From NCBI GenBank assembly GCA_044869805.1, contig JBIOXV010000149.1, positions 139,101 through 203,100 on the forward strand: a DNA stretch of 64,000 bases. The letters are read 5' to 3'. Below are positions 52,593 through 61,518 of this stretch, one piece after another. Within the stretch, counting starts at the first letter, position 1; each line of letters opens with the position of its first letter. The stretch is from CAWDVR01 sp044869805. GTDB lineage: Bacteria; Acidobacteriota; Thermoanaerobaculia; Multivoradales; SZUA-115. Below the pieces are notes generated by a model that was not told the DNA's origin, ran no database searches, and saw only the letters and a program-made list of their open reading frames with translations. The position numbers and the translations under genes were made by a program.

Positions 52593-52662
52593 AATCCGGC
52601 TGATAGGTTGCCTGCGATTCAGCCGCAATTCGTTTGAAACCCGAGAAAGGAGCGGTGAGCCG

Positions 52663-53538
52663 ATGAGGATTCGAGGAGACCATCGGCTTTCCGCTGGGTG
52701 GATGCCCCATCTGGCCGGAGCACTGCTCTTTGCCCTGTGCGCTCCCGGGGCCGAAGCTCCCCCCTGCGCCGACTGTCACGAGGACGTGGTCTCGGCCTTC
52801 GCCGGCTCCGCCCATGGCAGGGCCTTCCAGCACAGCACGGCCTCTGCGGGCTCGAGCTGCGCCAGTTGTCATCGCGGCGCGGAGGCCCATGGGGAGTCCG
52901 GCGACCCGGCGGAGATCACCAACCCGAAGAAGGTGGCGGGATATGCCGGCAGCGAGCCCTGCCTCTCCTGCCACGAGAATCAGCCACGCCACTCTTACTG
53001 GCAGGGCAGCGCTCACGAGGCCGCCGGCCTCGCCTGCACCGACTGCCACTCCGTTCACTCCCCGGCCGTGACCCGCAGGGGCGTCGCGGTCACGGGCACC
53101 ACCGAGCTCTGCCTCTCCTGCCACGCGAGCGCCCAGGTGGCGATGAACCAGCGCTCGCGGCATCCGCTGCGCGAAGGGGCGATGGACTGTGCCTCCTGCC
53201 ATAACCCCCACGGCTCTGCCGGCGAGAAGCTGGTCGTGGGCGATTCGGTCAACGACGCCTGCTATACCTGCCATCAGGAGCTTCGCGGGCCGTTCCTGTG
53301 GGAGCACAGTCCGGTGCGCGAGGACTGTCTCACCTGTCACAAGCCCCACGGCAGCAACCACGACAAGCTGTTGGTGGCGCGGGCCTCGCAGCTGTGCCAG
53401 AGCTGCCACCTCCAGGGCCGCCACCAAACCGTCGCCGGGATGGATTCCTCGGTCTGGAACAGCAACCGCTCCTGCCTGAACTGCCACTCCCAGATCCACG
53501 GTTCCAACCACCCTTCGGGGCCGCTGTTCCAGCGCTGA
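52663..53538 (+). CDS. DmsE/MtrA-type decaheme c cytochrome
   Basis: 291 aa from ATG 52663 with AAAGGAG upstream. A Sec signal (LAGALLFALCAPGAEA) is followed by exactly ten CxxCH sites: CADCH, CASCH, CLSCH, CTDCH, CLSCH, CASCH, CYTCH, CLTCH, CQSCH and CLNCH. Ten hemes at ~290 aa is the MtrA/DmsE/PioA size. These periplasmic cytochromes sit inside an MtrB-type barrel and carry electrons across the outer membrane. The next gene encodes such a barrel, 29 bp away. Confidence 0.94.
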   Translation: MRIRGDHRLSAGWMPHLAGALLFALCAPGAEAPPCADCHEDVVSAFAGSAHGRAFQHSTASAGSSCASCHRGAEAHGESGDPAEITNPKKVAGYAGSEPCLSCHENQPRHSYWQGSAHEAAGLACTDCHSVHSPAVTRRGVAVTGTTELCLSCHASAQVAMNQRSRHPLREGAMDCASCHNPHGSAGEKLVVGDSVNDACYTCHQELRGPFLWEHSPVREDCLTCHKPHGSNHDKLLVARASQLCQSCHLQGRHQTVAGMDSSVWNSNRSCLNCHSQIHGSNHPSGPLFQR

Positions 53539-53567
53539 GCCGGCGCGAGATCGAGAGGAGCCCGATC

Positions 53568-56021
53568 ATGTCCGATACCACCAGGCCGGCGTGGCTCGCC
53601 ACCGTCCTGCTGCTTGCTCTGCCGATCCCTTCAGCCCGGGCCGAGGAGCCGAGCCCCTGGCAGTTCTCGCTTCAGCTTGGCAGCCAGTTCAAGGACGTCT
53701 CGGGCGAGCGCAGCTCGAAGTTCGAGGAGTATCAGGATGTCGAGGACGGCGCGGTGGTCGACCAGGCCGCCCTGCGCTTCGAGAATCCGGCGAGCCCGTG
53801 GCGGTTCGAGCTCTCCGGCGTCAACCTGACTCGCCGTGACGAGCGGGCGTCGCTGTCCTGGGCCCGCCCCGGCCGCTTCCGGCTCGACGGAAGCTGGTCC
53901 CGCACGCCGCATTTCCTCTCCCGCGGCGCCACCAGCCTGTGGGCGCAGTCAGGGGGCGAGCTGCGCCTGCCGGACGCGCTGCAGAACCAGATCGAGTCGT
54001 TCTTCGGCGCCACCCCCGCCCCGACCACCGCCCAGGCCCGCGCCTTCATGACCTCGCTGCTCGATCAGGCCGGGCGCGAGATCGACCTGCGCACCCGGCG
54101 CGACACTGCCAAGCTCGCTCTCGGATTGGACCTGACCCGGGCCTGGAGGCTGAGGGCCTTCGCCGAGTCCGTGGAGAAGAGCGGCACCTCGCGCATCGGC
54201 TCCGGCACCTACATCCGACGGCAGACCGTCAACTCCTTCGACCGCGACCGCTTCGAGCCCCGGGGCGCCGAGCTGCCGCTGCCGATCGACTCCACGACCA
54301 GGGACTTCGGGCTGGGAACGGGGCTCCACGGCAAGGGCTGGTTCTTCGACCTGGGCTGGCAGCAGTCGTCCTTCTCCAACGACCTCGACTCGCTGGTCTG
54401 GGACAATCCGTTCGAAGGGCCGCCCGGCGCCACCTCCTCGCGCACCGGCCTCAATCCCGGGTTCGAGCAGGAGCCCTCCGGCACCACTTCGAACACCGGC
54501 AACCGGGGCCGCTTCCCGTCGGCGGAGCTCGCCCTCTTCCCCGACAATGACTTCGAGCGCGTGCATGCCTCCGGGGCCGTGACGCTGCCGGCGCGCACCC
54601 GCGTCAACGCCAGCTACTCGAGCGCCACCACGCGGCAGGACGACGCCTTCCTGGCCTACACGCTGAACCCGGCGGTGATCTACGCCAACGGCCCGGATGG
54701 CATCGGCGGCACGGCAGACGATGTGCTCGCCCGGGACGTGGCGCTGCCGCGGTCGAGCCTCGACGGCGAGATCCGGACCACCCGCACCGACCTCAAGATC
54801 TCGTCGCGGCCGATCGAGAGGCTGTCCTTGCGGGGCAGCTACCGGCGCTATCGATACGAGGACGAAACGCCCTCCATCCTCTTCCCGGGCTTCGCCGCGG
54901 CGGGCGACTCGTACTTCCGTCCGGGCATCGGCCAGCGCGACGCGGCCGGCGTACGGGCGCTGTTCAACGAGCCCGGCGGCTACACTCGCTCGGCCTGGTC
55001 GATGGGTGGGGCCTGGCGCTTCGGAGAGCCGGCGACCCTCGACCTCGAATTCACCCAGACCGACTGGGACTACGACGAACGTCAGGTCGAGTCCACTGCG
55101 GAGGATCAGGTGGTGGCCAGGGTCCGCCTGGCGTTGGGCGATCGCGTCGAGGCGCGCCTCTCCTACCTCGACGCCAGCCGCGACTTCGAGGGCGCCTACG
55201 CCGTGGGCTTCGAGAGCTCGCGCCTGCGTGCCTTCGACGTCTGGAAGCGGGAGCGGACCCGCTTCGGCCTCGAAGCGGCCTTCCTCCTGACCGACCGCTT
55301 CACCCTCGGCCTGTCGGGCCAGAGCTTAGAGGATCAGTACCCTGAAACCGTGGCTCTGCCGAGCCCGCCGCCGAGCGGCAACCCCTTCCCGTCGCTCGAG
55401 TACGGGTTGAACGAGGCCCTGGACGATTCCTACTCGGCCTCGCTCGCCTACGCCGCGGATCGCTGGAACCTGACCGCCGCCCTCGGCATCGACCACAGCG
55501 AGTGGACCAGCCTGGCGGTGGCCAAGACCTCGCTCACCGGCGAGTCGCCCCAGTTCGACCCGGTCAACCGCTGGATCCGGACCCAGGACGACGACGTGCT
55601 GTGGGGCAATCTCGCCTTCGAAGCCGAGATCGGCGAGAAGGGCAAGCTCACCGCGGAACTGGGATATCACGACTACGACGGCAGCTATCGCACCTTCAAT
55701 CCCGCCACCCCGAACGTCAACGACGGCGTGGCTTACCGCGTGCCCGACTTCGCCAGCAGCCTGTTCTCCGGCAAGGTGAGCTTCGAGTGGGCCTACAGCC
55801 CCCACCTCGATTTCGGTGTGCGCTACTGGTACGAGCCCTACAGCCTGGACGACTGGCAGTGGGATCTCGTCCAGCCCTACATGCAGGGCGTCTTCCAGGA
55901 AACCGGCGGATCACCGGGCGCCATCCGGGACGCGACCGCCTTCCGGGTGCTCTTTCTCGACGCCACCTACTCCGACTACACGGCGAGCGTCGCCTCGGTC
56001 TTCGTCAGGATCAAGAGCTGA
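53568..56021 (+). CDS. MtrB/PioB-family outer-membrane beta-barrel
   Basis: 817 aa from ATG 53568 with GAGGAG. Signal peptide: ATVLLLALPIPSARAEE. The rest is a long alternating beta pattern rich in RLRAF, LRGSYRRYRYEDE, RLSYLDASRDFEG, FGVRYWYEPYSL, typical of decaheme-associated MtrB/PioB porins. It ends in an aromatic/charged beta strand (VASVFVRIKS). With the upstream decaheme cytochrome it should form a porin-cytochrome conduit for iron, manganese or other external electron acceptors or donors. No outer-surface MtrC/OmcA partner is next to it. Confidence 0.9.
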   Translation: MSDTTRPAWLATVLLLALPIPSARAEEPSPWQFSLQLGSQFKDVSGERSSKFEEYQDVEDGAVVDQAALRFENPASPWRFELSGVNLTRRDERASLSWARPGRFRLDGSWSRTPHFLSRGATSLWAQSGGELRLPDALQNQIESFFGATPAPTTAQARAFMTSLLDQAGREIDLRTRRDTAKLALGLDLTRAWRLRAFAESVEKSGTSRIGSGTYIRRQTVNSFDRDRFEPRGAELPLPIDSTTRDFGLGTGLHGKGWFFDLGWQQSSFSNDLDSLVWDNPFEGPPGATSSRTGLNPGFEQEPSGTTSNTGNRGRFPSAELALFPDNDFERVHASGAVTLPARTRVNASYSSATTRQDDAFLAYTLNPAVIYANGPDGIGGTADDVLARDVALPRSSLDGEIRTTRTDLKISSRPIERLSLRGSYRRYRYEDETPSILFPGFAAAGDSYFRPGIGQRDAAGVRALFNEPGGYTRSAWSMGGAWRFGEPATLDLEFTQTDWDYDERQVESTAEDQVVARVRLALGDRVEARLSYLDASRDFEGAYAVGFESSRLRAFDVWKRERTRFGLEAAFLLTDRFTLGLSGQSLEDQYPETVALPSPPPSGNPFPSLEYGLNEALDDSYSASLAYAADRWNLTAALGIDHSEWTSLAVAKTSLTGESPQFDPVNRWIRTQDDDVLWGNLAFEAEIGEKGKLTAELGYHDYDGSYRTFNPATPNVNDGVAYRVPDFASSLFSGKVSFEWAYSPHLDFGVRYWYEPYSLDDWQWDLVQPYMQGVFQETGGSPGAIRDATAFRVLFLDATYSDYTASVASVFVRIKS

Positions 56022-56094
56022 CGGCGTAGGGGCGAACGCCTCGAAGCGCGAGGCGATGAGCCAGGAGCCCGTCCGGGTAACCCGGGACGGGCTC

Positions 56095-57447
56095 CTAGTC
56101 CCAGATCTTCTTCCACCACGGCTCGTCCGACGCCGGCGTGACGCCGTTGCCGAGCCGCATCTTGCGGCGGATCTCGTCGATGTCCCAGCCGGTCAGCGCG
56201 GCGAGGTTCTTGGCCTCCTCCTCGAAGCGCCGCGGCAGCTCGCGGCGGTACTGCTCGGCCTCCGGGCAGCGGTCGCGGCCCTCCCAGGGATGGCGCAGCA
56301 CGAAGCGCCCCTGGAAGTTCTCGCGGTCGCCGGTCTGCTGGAAGACCAGATCGGCGGGGAAGTGAGCGTTGTCGTAGCGCAGGTGGAGGCGGGTCAGGAA
56401 CACGTCCACCGCCGGCATCATGCGGGTCGGCGCCCCACCAGACGGCCCCAAACGCCGCGGGTCCTCCTCGCCGAGCCAGAAGACCCCGAGCTCGGAGAGC
56501 TCCTGGCGCGACAGCGGGTCGGCGGCGCAGGGGTCGCACCAGGCCATGTCCCACGCGTACTCTAGGAACACCGCCTCGCGGTTCTCGCGCTCTACCTGGC
56601 GGGTGAAGGCATCCTTGTAGAAGCGCCCGAAGTCCTCCTTCACGAACACCGGCAGCTCGGCGTCCGAGGGCAGCCGCACGGTGCGGTAGTTGGTGGTCTC
56701 GACGCGGCCCTTGCGGGTCAGGGCATAGACGAAGAGCTCCTGCGGACCGTCGGCGTTGACCATGCCGAGGCGGATCGGCAGCATGAACTTCGGGCTCTCG
56801 TAGGCCACCTGCAGCGGCCGCAGGTAGTTGAAGCCGAGGTTGCGCTGCTCGCGCAGGTTGACCTTGGCGACGAAGAAGCGCATGCCCTGCTTGAGGTAGC
56901 TGCCGAGCACCGGCTCGGCGCCCGGCGGCAGTCGGTAGCCGTTCTCCTCGAGCCAGGTGGTGAGCCCCTGGCTCTCCCTGGCGGAGAGGATCAGGATGTC
57001 GTACTCGCCCACCGTGTAGGACGCCTCGATGGTCACGCCAAGGGACCCCGCACGCTCGCGCTTCGCCATCGGGGCCATGGCGCCGCCCGCCACGCCGCCC
57101 ATCTGCCGGTCGTAGAGCTTCGCCGCACACGGGTTCTCGTCGAAGTACTCCACCAGCCGCGGCGCGGAGTAGGCGTCGAGGTGGTCGAGCAGCGCCTTGT
57201 CGGCGACATGGATCTGCTCGCGCTCGAGGAAGGTGGGCACCGGGATGACCACCGCGAACTCGTCGAGGTCGCCGCGGAAATCGTTGGCCATGGTGAGCAC
57301 CGTCCGGTCGCCGTCGCGCACCAGGGCGACCTGCGAGGCGCGGTTGAAGAGCTTGGCGTCGCCGCGCGCCACGAAGAAGCCGCAGAAGGCATGAGCGGGC
57401 GCTGCGCCCAGGAGGGCGACGAGGACGAGAGCGGCTAGGCGTTGCAT
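56095..57447 (-). CDS. DUF2330 exported protein (possible independent start)
   Basis: 450 aa if read from ATG 57447. AAGGAG lies at 57459-57454 on this strand, 6 nt before the ATG, and the product starts with a classical signal peptide ending AHAFCGFFVARGDAKLF. The body matches DUF2330 (LTMANDFRGDLDEFAVVIPVP, DAYSAPRLVEYFDENPC, GVTIEASYTVGEYDILILSA). DUF2330 proteins are exported and of unknown role. The ribosome site and signal peptide together argue for separate synthesis even though the upstream RnfD-like frame reads straight in. It shares its whole sequence with the longer ORF above. Confidence 0.7.
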   Translation of the reverse strand: MQRLAALVLVALLGAAPAHAFCGFFVARGDAKLFNRASQVALVRDGDRTVLTMANDFRGDLDEFAVVIPVPTFLEREQIHVADKALLDHLDAYSAPRLVEYFDENPCAAKLYDRQMGGVAGGAMAPMAKRERAGSLGVTIEASYTVGEYDILILSARESQGLTTWLEENGYRLPPGAEPVLGSYLKQGMRFFVAKVNLREQRNLGFNYLRPLQVAYESPKFMLPIRLGMVNADGPQELFVYALTRKGRVETTNYRTVRLPSDAELPVFVKEDFGRFYKDAFTRQVERENREAVFLEYAWDMAWCDPCAADPLSRQELSELGVFWLGEEDPRRLGPSGGAPTRMMPAVDVFLTRLHLRYDNAHFPADLVFQQTGDRENFQGRFVLRHPWEGRDRCPEAEQYRRELPRRFEEEAKNLAALTGWDIDEIRRKMRLGNGVTPASDEPWWKKIWD

Positions 57448-58335
57448 GAGGGTCTCCTTTCGCATCGAGAGGCTGCCGCCGGACCTGCTGCCTGCCGTGG
57501 GCCGCGCCCAGGCGTAGCGCTCGCCGGGCAGCAGCCGGTCGAGCAGCGGCACGGCGAGGCTCGTGGCGGCGAGCGAGTAGAGCAGGCCGTTGGGCCGGAA
57601 GAGCTTGAACTGCACGTACCAGGCGCCGAGCGCCACCAGCGCCGCGAACACGACGCGGCCGGCGCGCGAGTCCGGCGTGGTCTTGGGGTCGGAGATCATG
57701 AAGAAGGCGAAGAGCAGCAGGGCGCCGTTCTGGAGCTGGTGCAGTGGGATGGTGAGCGGGTCGCCCAGCCGCAGGGCGCGGCCGAAGAGAATGGCGGCGT
57801 GGAACGCGAGGAAGGCGTAGGTGACGTCGGAGCGCGCGGCGCGATGGACCACCAGGCCGCCCAGGCAGGCCATCAGGAAGGCGAAGAAGGCGACCGACCC
57901 CCACTGGCCGGACGACACCCAGGCGGAGTCGGACAGGAGCACCACCGCCACCAGCGCGAGATTGGTGGGGTTGAAGAGGTGCTTGCCGCGGATGCGCAGC
58001 ACGAACTTGCTGCCGATGGCGATCGCCGCCGCCAGCGCCGCGATCGCCGGCGAGTCGGTGCGCAGCAGCAGGCAGAGCGAGAGCGCCGAGATCAGCGCGC
58101 TCTTGGGCTCGAAGGGGAGGCCGGCGAGGAAGCGGCCCGCCAGCCACTGCACGCCGAGCGCGGAGAGGAGCAGCACGGCGATCTGGGCCGGTCCGAGGTC
58201 GAAATGGAGGGCCGCCTTGCCGTAGGCGAGCAGGCTGGCGAGCACGGCGATCTGGTAGAAGCGCGGATCGAGGCGGCGTCCCTGGGCTCGCGCTGGGCTT
58301 GGTTGAACCGTTGAGGTCAGGGTGATCTCGGCCAT
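56095..58335 (-). CDS. RnfD/NqrB-like membrane domain continuous with DUF2330 domain
   Basis: One open frame of 746 aa from ATG 58335. Residues 1-~285 are an RnfD/NqrB-like multi-pass protein (FYQIAVLASLLAYGKAALHF, ALISALSLCLLLRTDSPAI, FNPTNLALVAVVLLSDSAW, LLLFAFFMISDPKTTPDSR). I do not see an SGAT flavinylation motif. There is no stop before a second signal-like segment (LAALVLVALLGAAPAHAFCG) and a DUF2330 domain. Either the two are fused, with the second segment acting as an extra membrane anchor, or the downstream part is mainly made from its own start at 57447. No other rnf or nqr genes are present. Confidence 0.75.
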   Translation of the reverse strand: MAEITLTSTVQPSPARAQGRRLDPRFYQIAVLASLLAYGKAALHFDLGPAQIAVLLLSALGVQWLAGRFLAGLPFEPKSALISALSLCLLLRTDSPAIAALAAAIAIGSKFVLRIRGKHLFNPTNLALVAVVLLSDSAWVSSGQWGSVAFFAFLMACLGGLVVHRAARSDVTYAFLAFHAAILFGRALRLGDPLTIPLHQLQNGALLLFAFFMISDPKTTPDSRAGRVVFAALVALGAWYVQFKLFRPNGLLYSLAATSLAVPLLDRLLPGERYAWARPTAGSRSGGSLSMRKETLMQRLAALVLVALLGAAPAHAFCGFFVARGDAKLFNRASQVALVRDGDRTVLTMANDFRGDLDEFAVVIPVPTFLEREQIHVADKALLDHLDAYSAPRLVEYFDENPCAAKLYDRQMGGVAGGAMAPMAKRERAGSLGVTIEASYTVGEYDILILSARESQGLTTWLEENGYRLPPGAEPVLGSYLKQGMRFFVAKVNLREQRNLGFNYLRPLQVAYESPKFMLPIRLGMVNADGPQELFVYALTRKGRVETTNYRTVRLPSDAELPVFVKEDFGRFYKDAFTRQVERENREAVFLEYAWDMAWCDPCAADPLSRQELSELGVFWLGEEDPRRLGPSGGAPTRMMPAVDVFLTRLHLRYDNAHFPADLVFQQTGDRENFQGRFVLRHPWEGRDRCPEAEQYRRELPRRFEEEAKNLAALTGWDIDEIRRKMRLGNGVTPASDEPWWKKIWD

Positions 58336-58459
58336 GCCGTCGCCTCCTCGATCCGCACTCCGTTAGACACCGCTCCCCAACGACGCGAAACCCCCAACGA
58401 CGCAAAACCCGGGGACGAGAAACCAGCCGCGGGCTGCTGTAGAGTCCCGGCGCGACCCG

Positions 58460-59923
58460 ATGCCTCCGTTCAGCCGCCGACACCTGCTCCAGGGAGCCCT
58501 CGCCCAGTCCGCGCTGTGGTCGCTCGCCGGCTGCGCGGCACGCGCCCGGCCGGCGCCGCAGCCGGTGGCCCCGTCCGAGCCCGCGCCGCCACCCCCACCC
58601 GCACCGCGCAGGCCGAGCGTGCTCTTCCTGGCGATCGACGACCTGAACGACTGGGCCGGCTGCCTGGGCGGCTACCCGGGCCTGGCGACGCCGGCCATCG
58701 ACCGCCTGGCCGGCGAGGGCCGGCTCTTCACCCAGGCCTACTGCAATGCGCCGGCCTGCGACCCCTCGCGCTCCTCGCTGCTCACCGGGCTCGCGCCCTG
58801 GACCCTCGGCATCTACGAGAACCAGATCGACTTCCGCATCAGCCACCCGGACGTGCTGACCCTGCCCCAGTATCTCGCGCTCCACGGCTATCGCACGGTG
58901 GGCGGCGGCAAGGTCTTCCACAACAACTTCCCCGACCTGCGCTCGTGGCAGGAGTACTTCCCGTCGCCGCGCGCCGTGGCGCCTCCCGGCCGGCCGCTCA
59001 ACGGCCTGATGAGCCGCGAGGAGTTCCGGCAGGCCTCCGGGGTCGACCGCCTGCTCGACTGGGGGCCGACCGAGGAGCCGCCGGAGGAGACCTCGGACGG
59101 CCAGCTCGCGCGCTGGGTGGTGGAGCGGCTGGCACGCGACGTGGCGGAGGGCGACGAGCGGCCGCTGTTCTTGGCCGTCGGCTTCGCCAAGCCGCACCTG
59201 CCCTGGTACGTGCCGCAGCCGTACTTCGACGCTCACCCGCTCGACTCCGTGCGGCTGCCGGAGGTGCCGGCCGGCGACCTCGACGACGTTCCCGCCTTCG
59301 CCCGCCAGGAGCTTGCCGAGTTGCGCGATCCCCCGGCGCTCGAGCAGCCGGAGATGGCGCGGCGGGCGGTGCAGGCCTACCTCGCGGCGATCACTTTCGT
59401 GGACGAGCAGGTGGGCCTCGTGATGGATGCCTGGGACGCGAGCCCCCACGCCGAGGGAGGCATCGTGGTGCTGTGGAGCGATCACGGTTTCCACCTCGGC
59501 GAGAAGCGCCACTGGCGCAAGATCACCCTCTGGGAGGCGGCGACCCACGTGCCGCTGATCGTGCGCGGCGGCGCCGTGACCGGCCCGGGCACGCCCTGCG
59601 CGCGGCCGGCGAGCCTGCTCGACCTCTATCCCACCGTGGTCGAGCTCTGCGGGCTGCCGCCGAACCCAGAGCTCGAGGGCGAGAGCCTGGTGCCCTGGCT
59701 CGCCGATCCGACGGCACCGCGCCAACGCCCCGCCGTGACCTCCTCGGTGCCCGGCTGCTTCGCGGTCCGCGACGAGCGCTTCCGCTACATCCGCTATCGC
59801 GACGGCTCCGAGGAGCTGTACGACCACGAGACCGACCCGCACGAGTGGACCAACCTCGCGGCGCGGGCCGACCTCGCGCCGGTCAAGGTGGCGCTGGCGC
59901 GCTTCCTGCCTGGGAGCCGGTGA
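58460..59923 (+). CDS. Sulfatase-family lipoprotein, iduronate-sulfatase-like (Cys type)
   Basis: 487 aa. N-terminal SRRHLLQGALAQSALWSLAGC combines a Tat-like SRR start and a lipobox (LAGC). The core opens with RPSVLFLAIDDLNDWAGCLGGY and the FGly motif is CDPSRSSLLTG (Cys100, CxPxR). Later elements: GGGKVFHNNF, LAVGFAKPHLPWYVPQPYF, VLWSDHGFHLGEKRHWRK. This set matches iduronate-2-sulfatase-like enzymes acting on sulfated polysaccharides. The stop overlaps the next start (GTGA). It is divergent from the RnfD-like gene across 124 bp. Confidence 0.9.
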   Translation: MPPFSRRHLLQGALAQSALWSLAGCAARARPAPQPVAPSEPAPPPPPAPRRPSVLFLAIDDLNDWAGCLGGYPGLATPAIDRLAGEGRLFTQAYCNAPACDPSRSSLLTGLAPWTLGIYENQIDFRISHPDVLTLPQYLALHGYRTVGGGKVFHNNFPDLRSWQEYFPSPRAVAPPGRPLNGLMSREEFRQASGVDRLLDWGPTEEPPEETSDGQLARWVVERLARDVAEGDERPLFLAVGFAKPHLPWYVPQPYFDAHPLDSVRLPEVPAGDLDDVPAFARQELAELRDPPALEQPEMARRAVQAYLAAITFVDEQVGLVMDAWDASPHAEGGIVVLWSDHGFHLGEKRHWRKITLWEAATHVPLIVRGGAVTGPGTPCARPASLLDLYPTVVELCGLPPNPELEGESLVPWLADPTAPRQRPAVTSSVPGCFAVRDERFRYIRYRDGSEELYDHETDPHEWTNLAARADLAPVKVALARFLPGSR

Positions 59924-61404
59924 ATTACCCTGCGGTGCGGGCCGGCTGCGTTGTTGTCGGCCTCGTCCTCTCGGCCTGTGGCCGGTCGCAATTGCCTGGC
60001 GGGCCCGAGCCGGCGCTGCGGCCCAATCTGCTCCTGATCTCGATCGACACGCTGCGCGCCGACCACCTGGGCTGCTACGGCGCGAAGCGACCCACCTCGC
60101 CGCGCCTCGATCGCTTCGCATCGAGCGCCGTGCGCTTCGAGCATGCCTACGCCCCGGCGCCGTGGACGCTGCCCTCGCACGCCGCGCTCCTGACCGGCGT
60201 CCATCCTTACCGGCTGGGCATGCGCGACAACACGGCAAGGCTTCCCAGCGACGTCCCCACGCTGGCCGAGCGGCTGGCCGAGGCCGGCTACCAGACGGCG
60301 GCGATCGTCGACTCGCGGCCGGGCGGCTACGTGGGAGCCGCGCGCGGCTTCGACCGCGGGTTCGACGAGTACCTGCACCATCCCGGCCGCGGCACGCCGG
60401 GGTCGAGCCCATCGTTGCGCGACGACGTGGCCGTGACCGTGGCCAGCGCCGAAGCATGGCTCGACCGCCGCGATCGCAAGCGGCCGTTTTTCCTCTTCCT
60501 GCACACCAAGTCGGTGCACGCGGTGCCGAGCGCGGCACGGTGCTTCGACGAGCGCTGTTTTCCCTACGACAAGCCCGATCCCTACCGCTTTCGCTTCCTC
60601 CCCGAGGCCAGGGCGACCGCGACCTGGAGATCGGCCGAGCTGGGCTCCGGGCAGGCCTTCCTCTGGGCGCACAATCGTGAAGTGCTGGCCGGTCGGCGCT
60701 CGCCCGGCGCTGTGACGCCGCCCGAGGCGGCGCAGCTCGAAGCCCTGTATGACGCCGGCGTCGCCTACGTGGACGAGCACCTGGGCCGCTTCCTCGAGCG
60801 CGCCGAAGGCTCGGGTCTGCTCGCAGGCACCACGGTGGTCATCACCTCGGATCACGGCGAGGCGTTTGGCGAGCACGGCCTCTTCATGCACCAGCAGGTC
60901 TACGAGGAGCTGCTGCGCGTGCCGCTCGTGGTGCGGCTGCCGGGAGCAGCACGGGGAAGGGTCGAGGGCCGACTCGTCGTGCTGGAAGACGTGGCCGTGA
61001 CACTCGCTGCACTTGCCGGTCTCGAGGCCCGACCCCCGATGACCGGGCGCCCGCTGCCGCTGACCGAGACCGAGCTCGGAGCCGCGGTGGAAGCGGACGA
61101 GCCGTTCTTCGCCTACTACCTCTTCGGGCCGCGACAGCCCTACCGCGCCTTCGCCGTGGCGCGCGGCGACCTCAAGCTAGTGGCGCACACGGCACGGCCG
61201 CAGGGCGAGCTCGATCTCGAGCTCTACGACCTGAGGGCTGATCCCGCGGAGCGCTCGTCGCTCGCGACAGCAGACCCGCGGCTTCCGGAGTTGAGGGCGC
61301 TCCTCGAGCGCCTGCTGCGCCAGCCCCCGATCGGCACGCCGGCCTCGCTCGCCGCCGAGAGCGGCGGCGGCGGTGCGATCGAAGCGCTTCCGTACATCGA
61401 GTGA
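59920..61404 (+). CDS. Sulfatase-like hydrolase lipoprotein lacking CxPxR
   Basis: 494 aa from GTG 59920. Lipobox LSAC (VVVGLVLSACGRS). The alkaline-phosphatase-superfamily core is present: PNLLLISIDTLRADHLGCYG, GVHPYRLGMRDN, FLFLHTKSVH, VVITSDHGEAFGEHG. Where sulfatases have the formylglycine Cys or Ser, this has APWTLPSHAALLTG, so Thr83 is the likely nucleophile. Thr is used by phosphoryl/phosphoethanolamine transferases and phosphonate or phosphodiester hydrolase relatives. The substrate may therefore not be a sulfate ester. It is translationally coupled to the upstream sulfatase. Confidence 0.85.
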   Translation: MNYPAVRAGCVVVGLVLSACGRSQLPGGPEPALRPNLLLISIDTLRADHLGCYGAKRPTSPRLDRFASSAVRFEHAYAPAPWTLPSHAALLTGVHPYRLGMRDNTARLPSDVPTLAERLAEAGYQTAAIVDSRPGGYVGAARGFDRGFDEYLHHPGRGTPGSSPSLRDDVAVTVASAEAWLDRRDRKRPFFLFLHTKSVHAVPSAARCFDERCFPYDKPDPYRFRFLPEARATATWRSAELGSGQAFLWAHNREVLAGRRSPGAVTPPEAAQLEALYDAGVAYVDEHLGRFLERAEGSGLLAGTTVVITSDHGEAFGEHGLFMHQQVYEELLRVPLVVRLPGAARGRVEGRLVVLEDVAVTLAALAGLEARPPMTGRPLPLTETELGAAVEADEPFFAYYLFGPRQPYRAFAVARGDLKLVAHTARPQGELDLELYDLRADPAERSSLATADPRLPELRALLERLLRQPPIGTPASLAAESGGGGAIEALPYIE

Positions 61405-61414
61405 GCCTCGAGCG

Positions 61415-61518
61415 CCCTCACCCCGGCCCTCTCCCGCAAGCGGGAGAGGGGGTCGGAGTCGCGGCAGCCTTTCCGGTCCCCTCGCCCCGCGTCGGCGGGG
61501 AGAGGGCTAGGGTGAGGG
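61415..61518. repeat. ~100-bp palindromic intergenic repeat with nested hairpins
   Basis: The ends are inverted: CCCTCACCCCGGCCCTCTCC (from 61415) against GGAGAGGGCTAGGGTGAGGG (to 61518). Inside, CCCTCTCCCGC (61427-61437) and GCGGGAGAGGG (61440-61450) form a perfect 11-bp stem with AA loop, and a second imperfect stem lies at ~61480-61506. It is a REP-like element between two convergent genes. The last codons of the Ere-like gene lie inside it. Confidence 0.8.
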
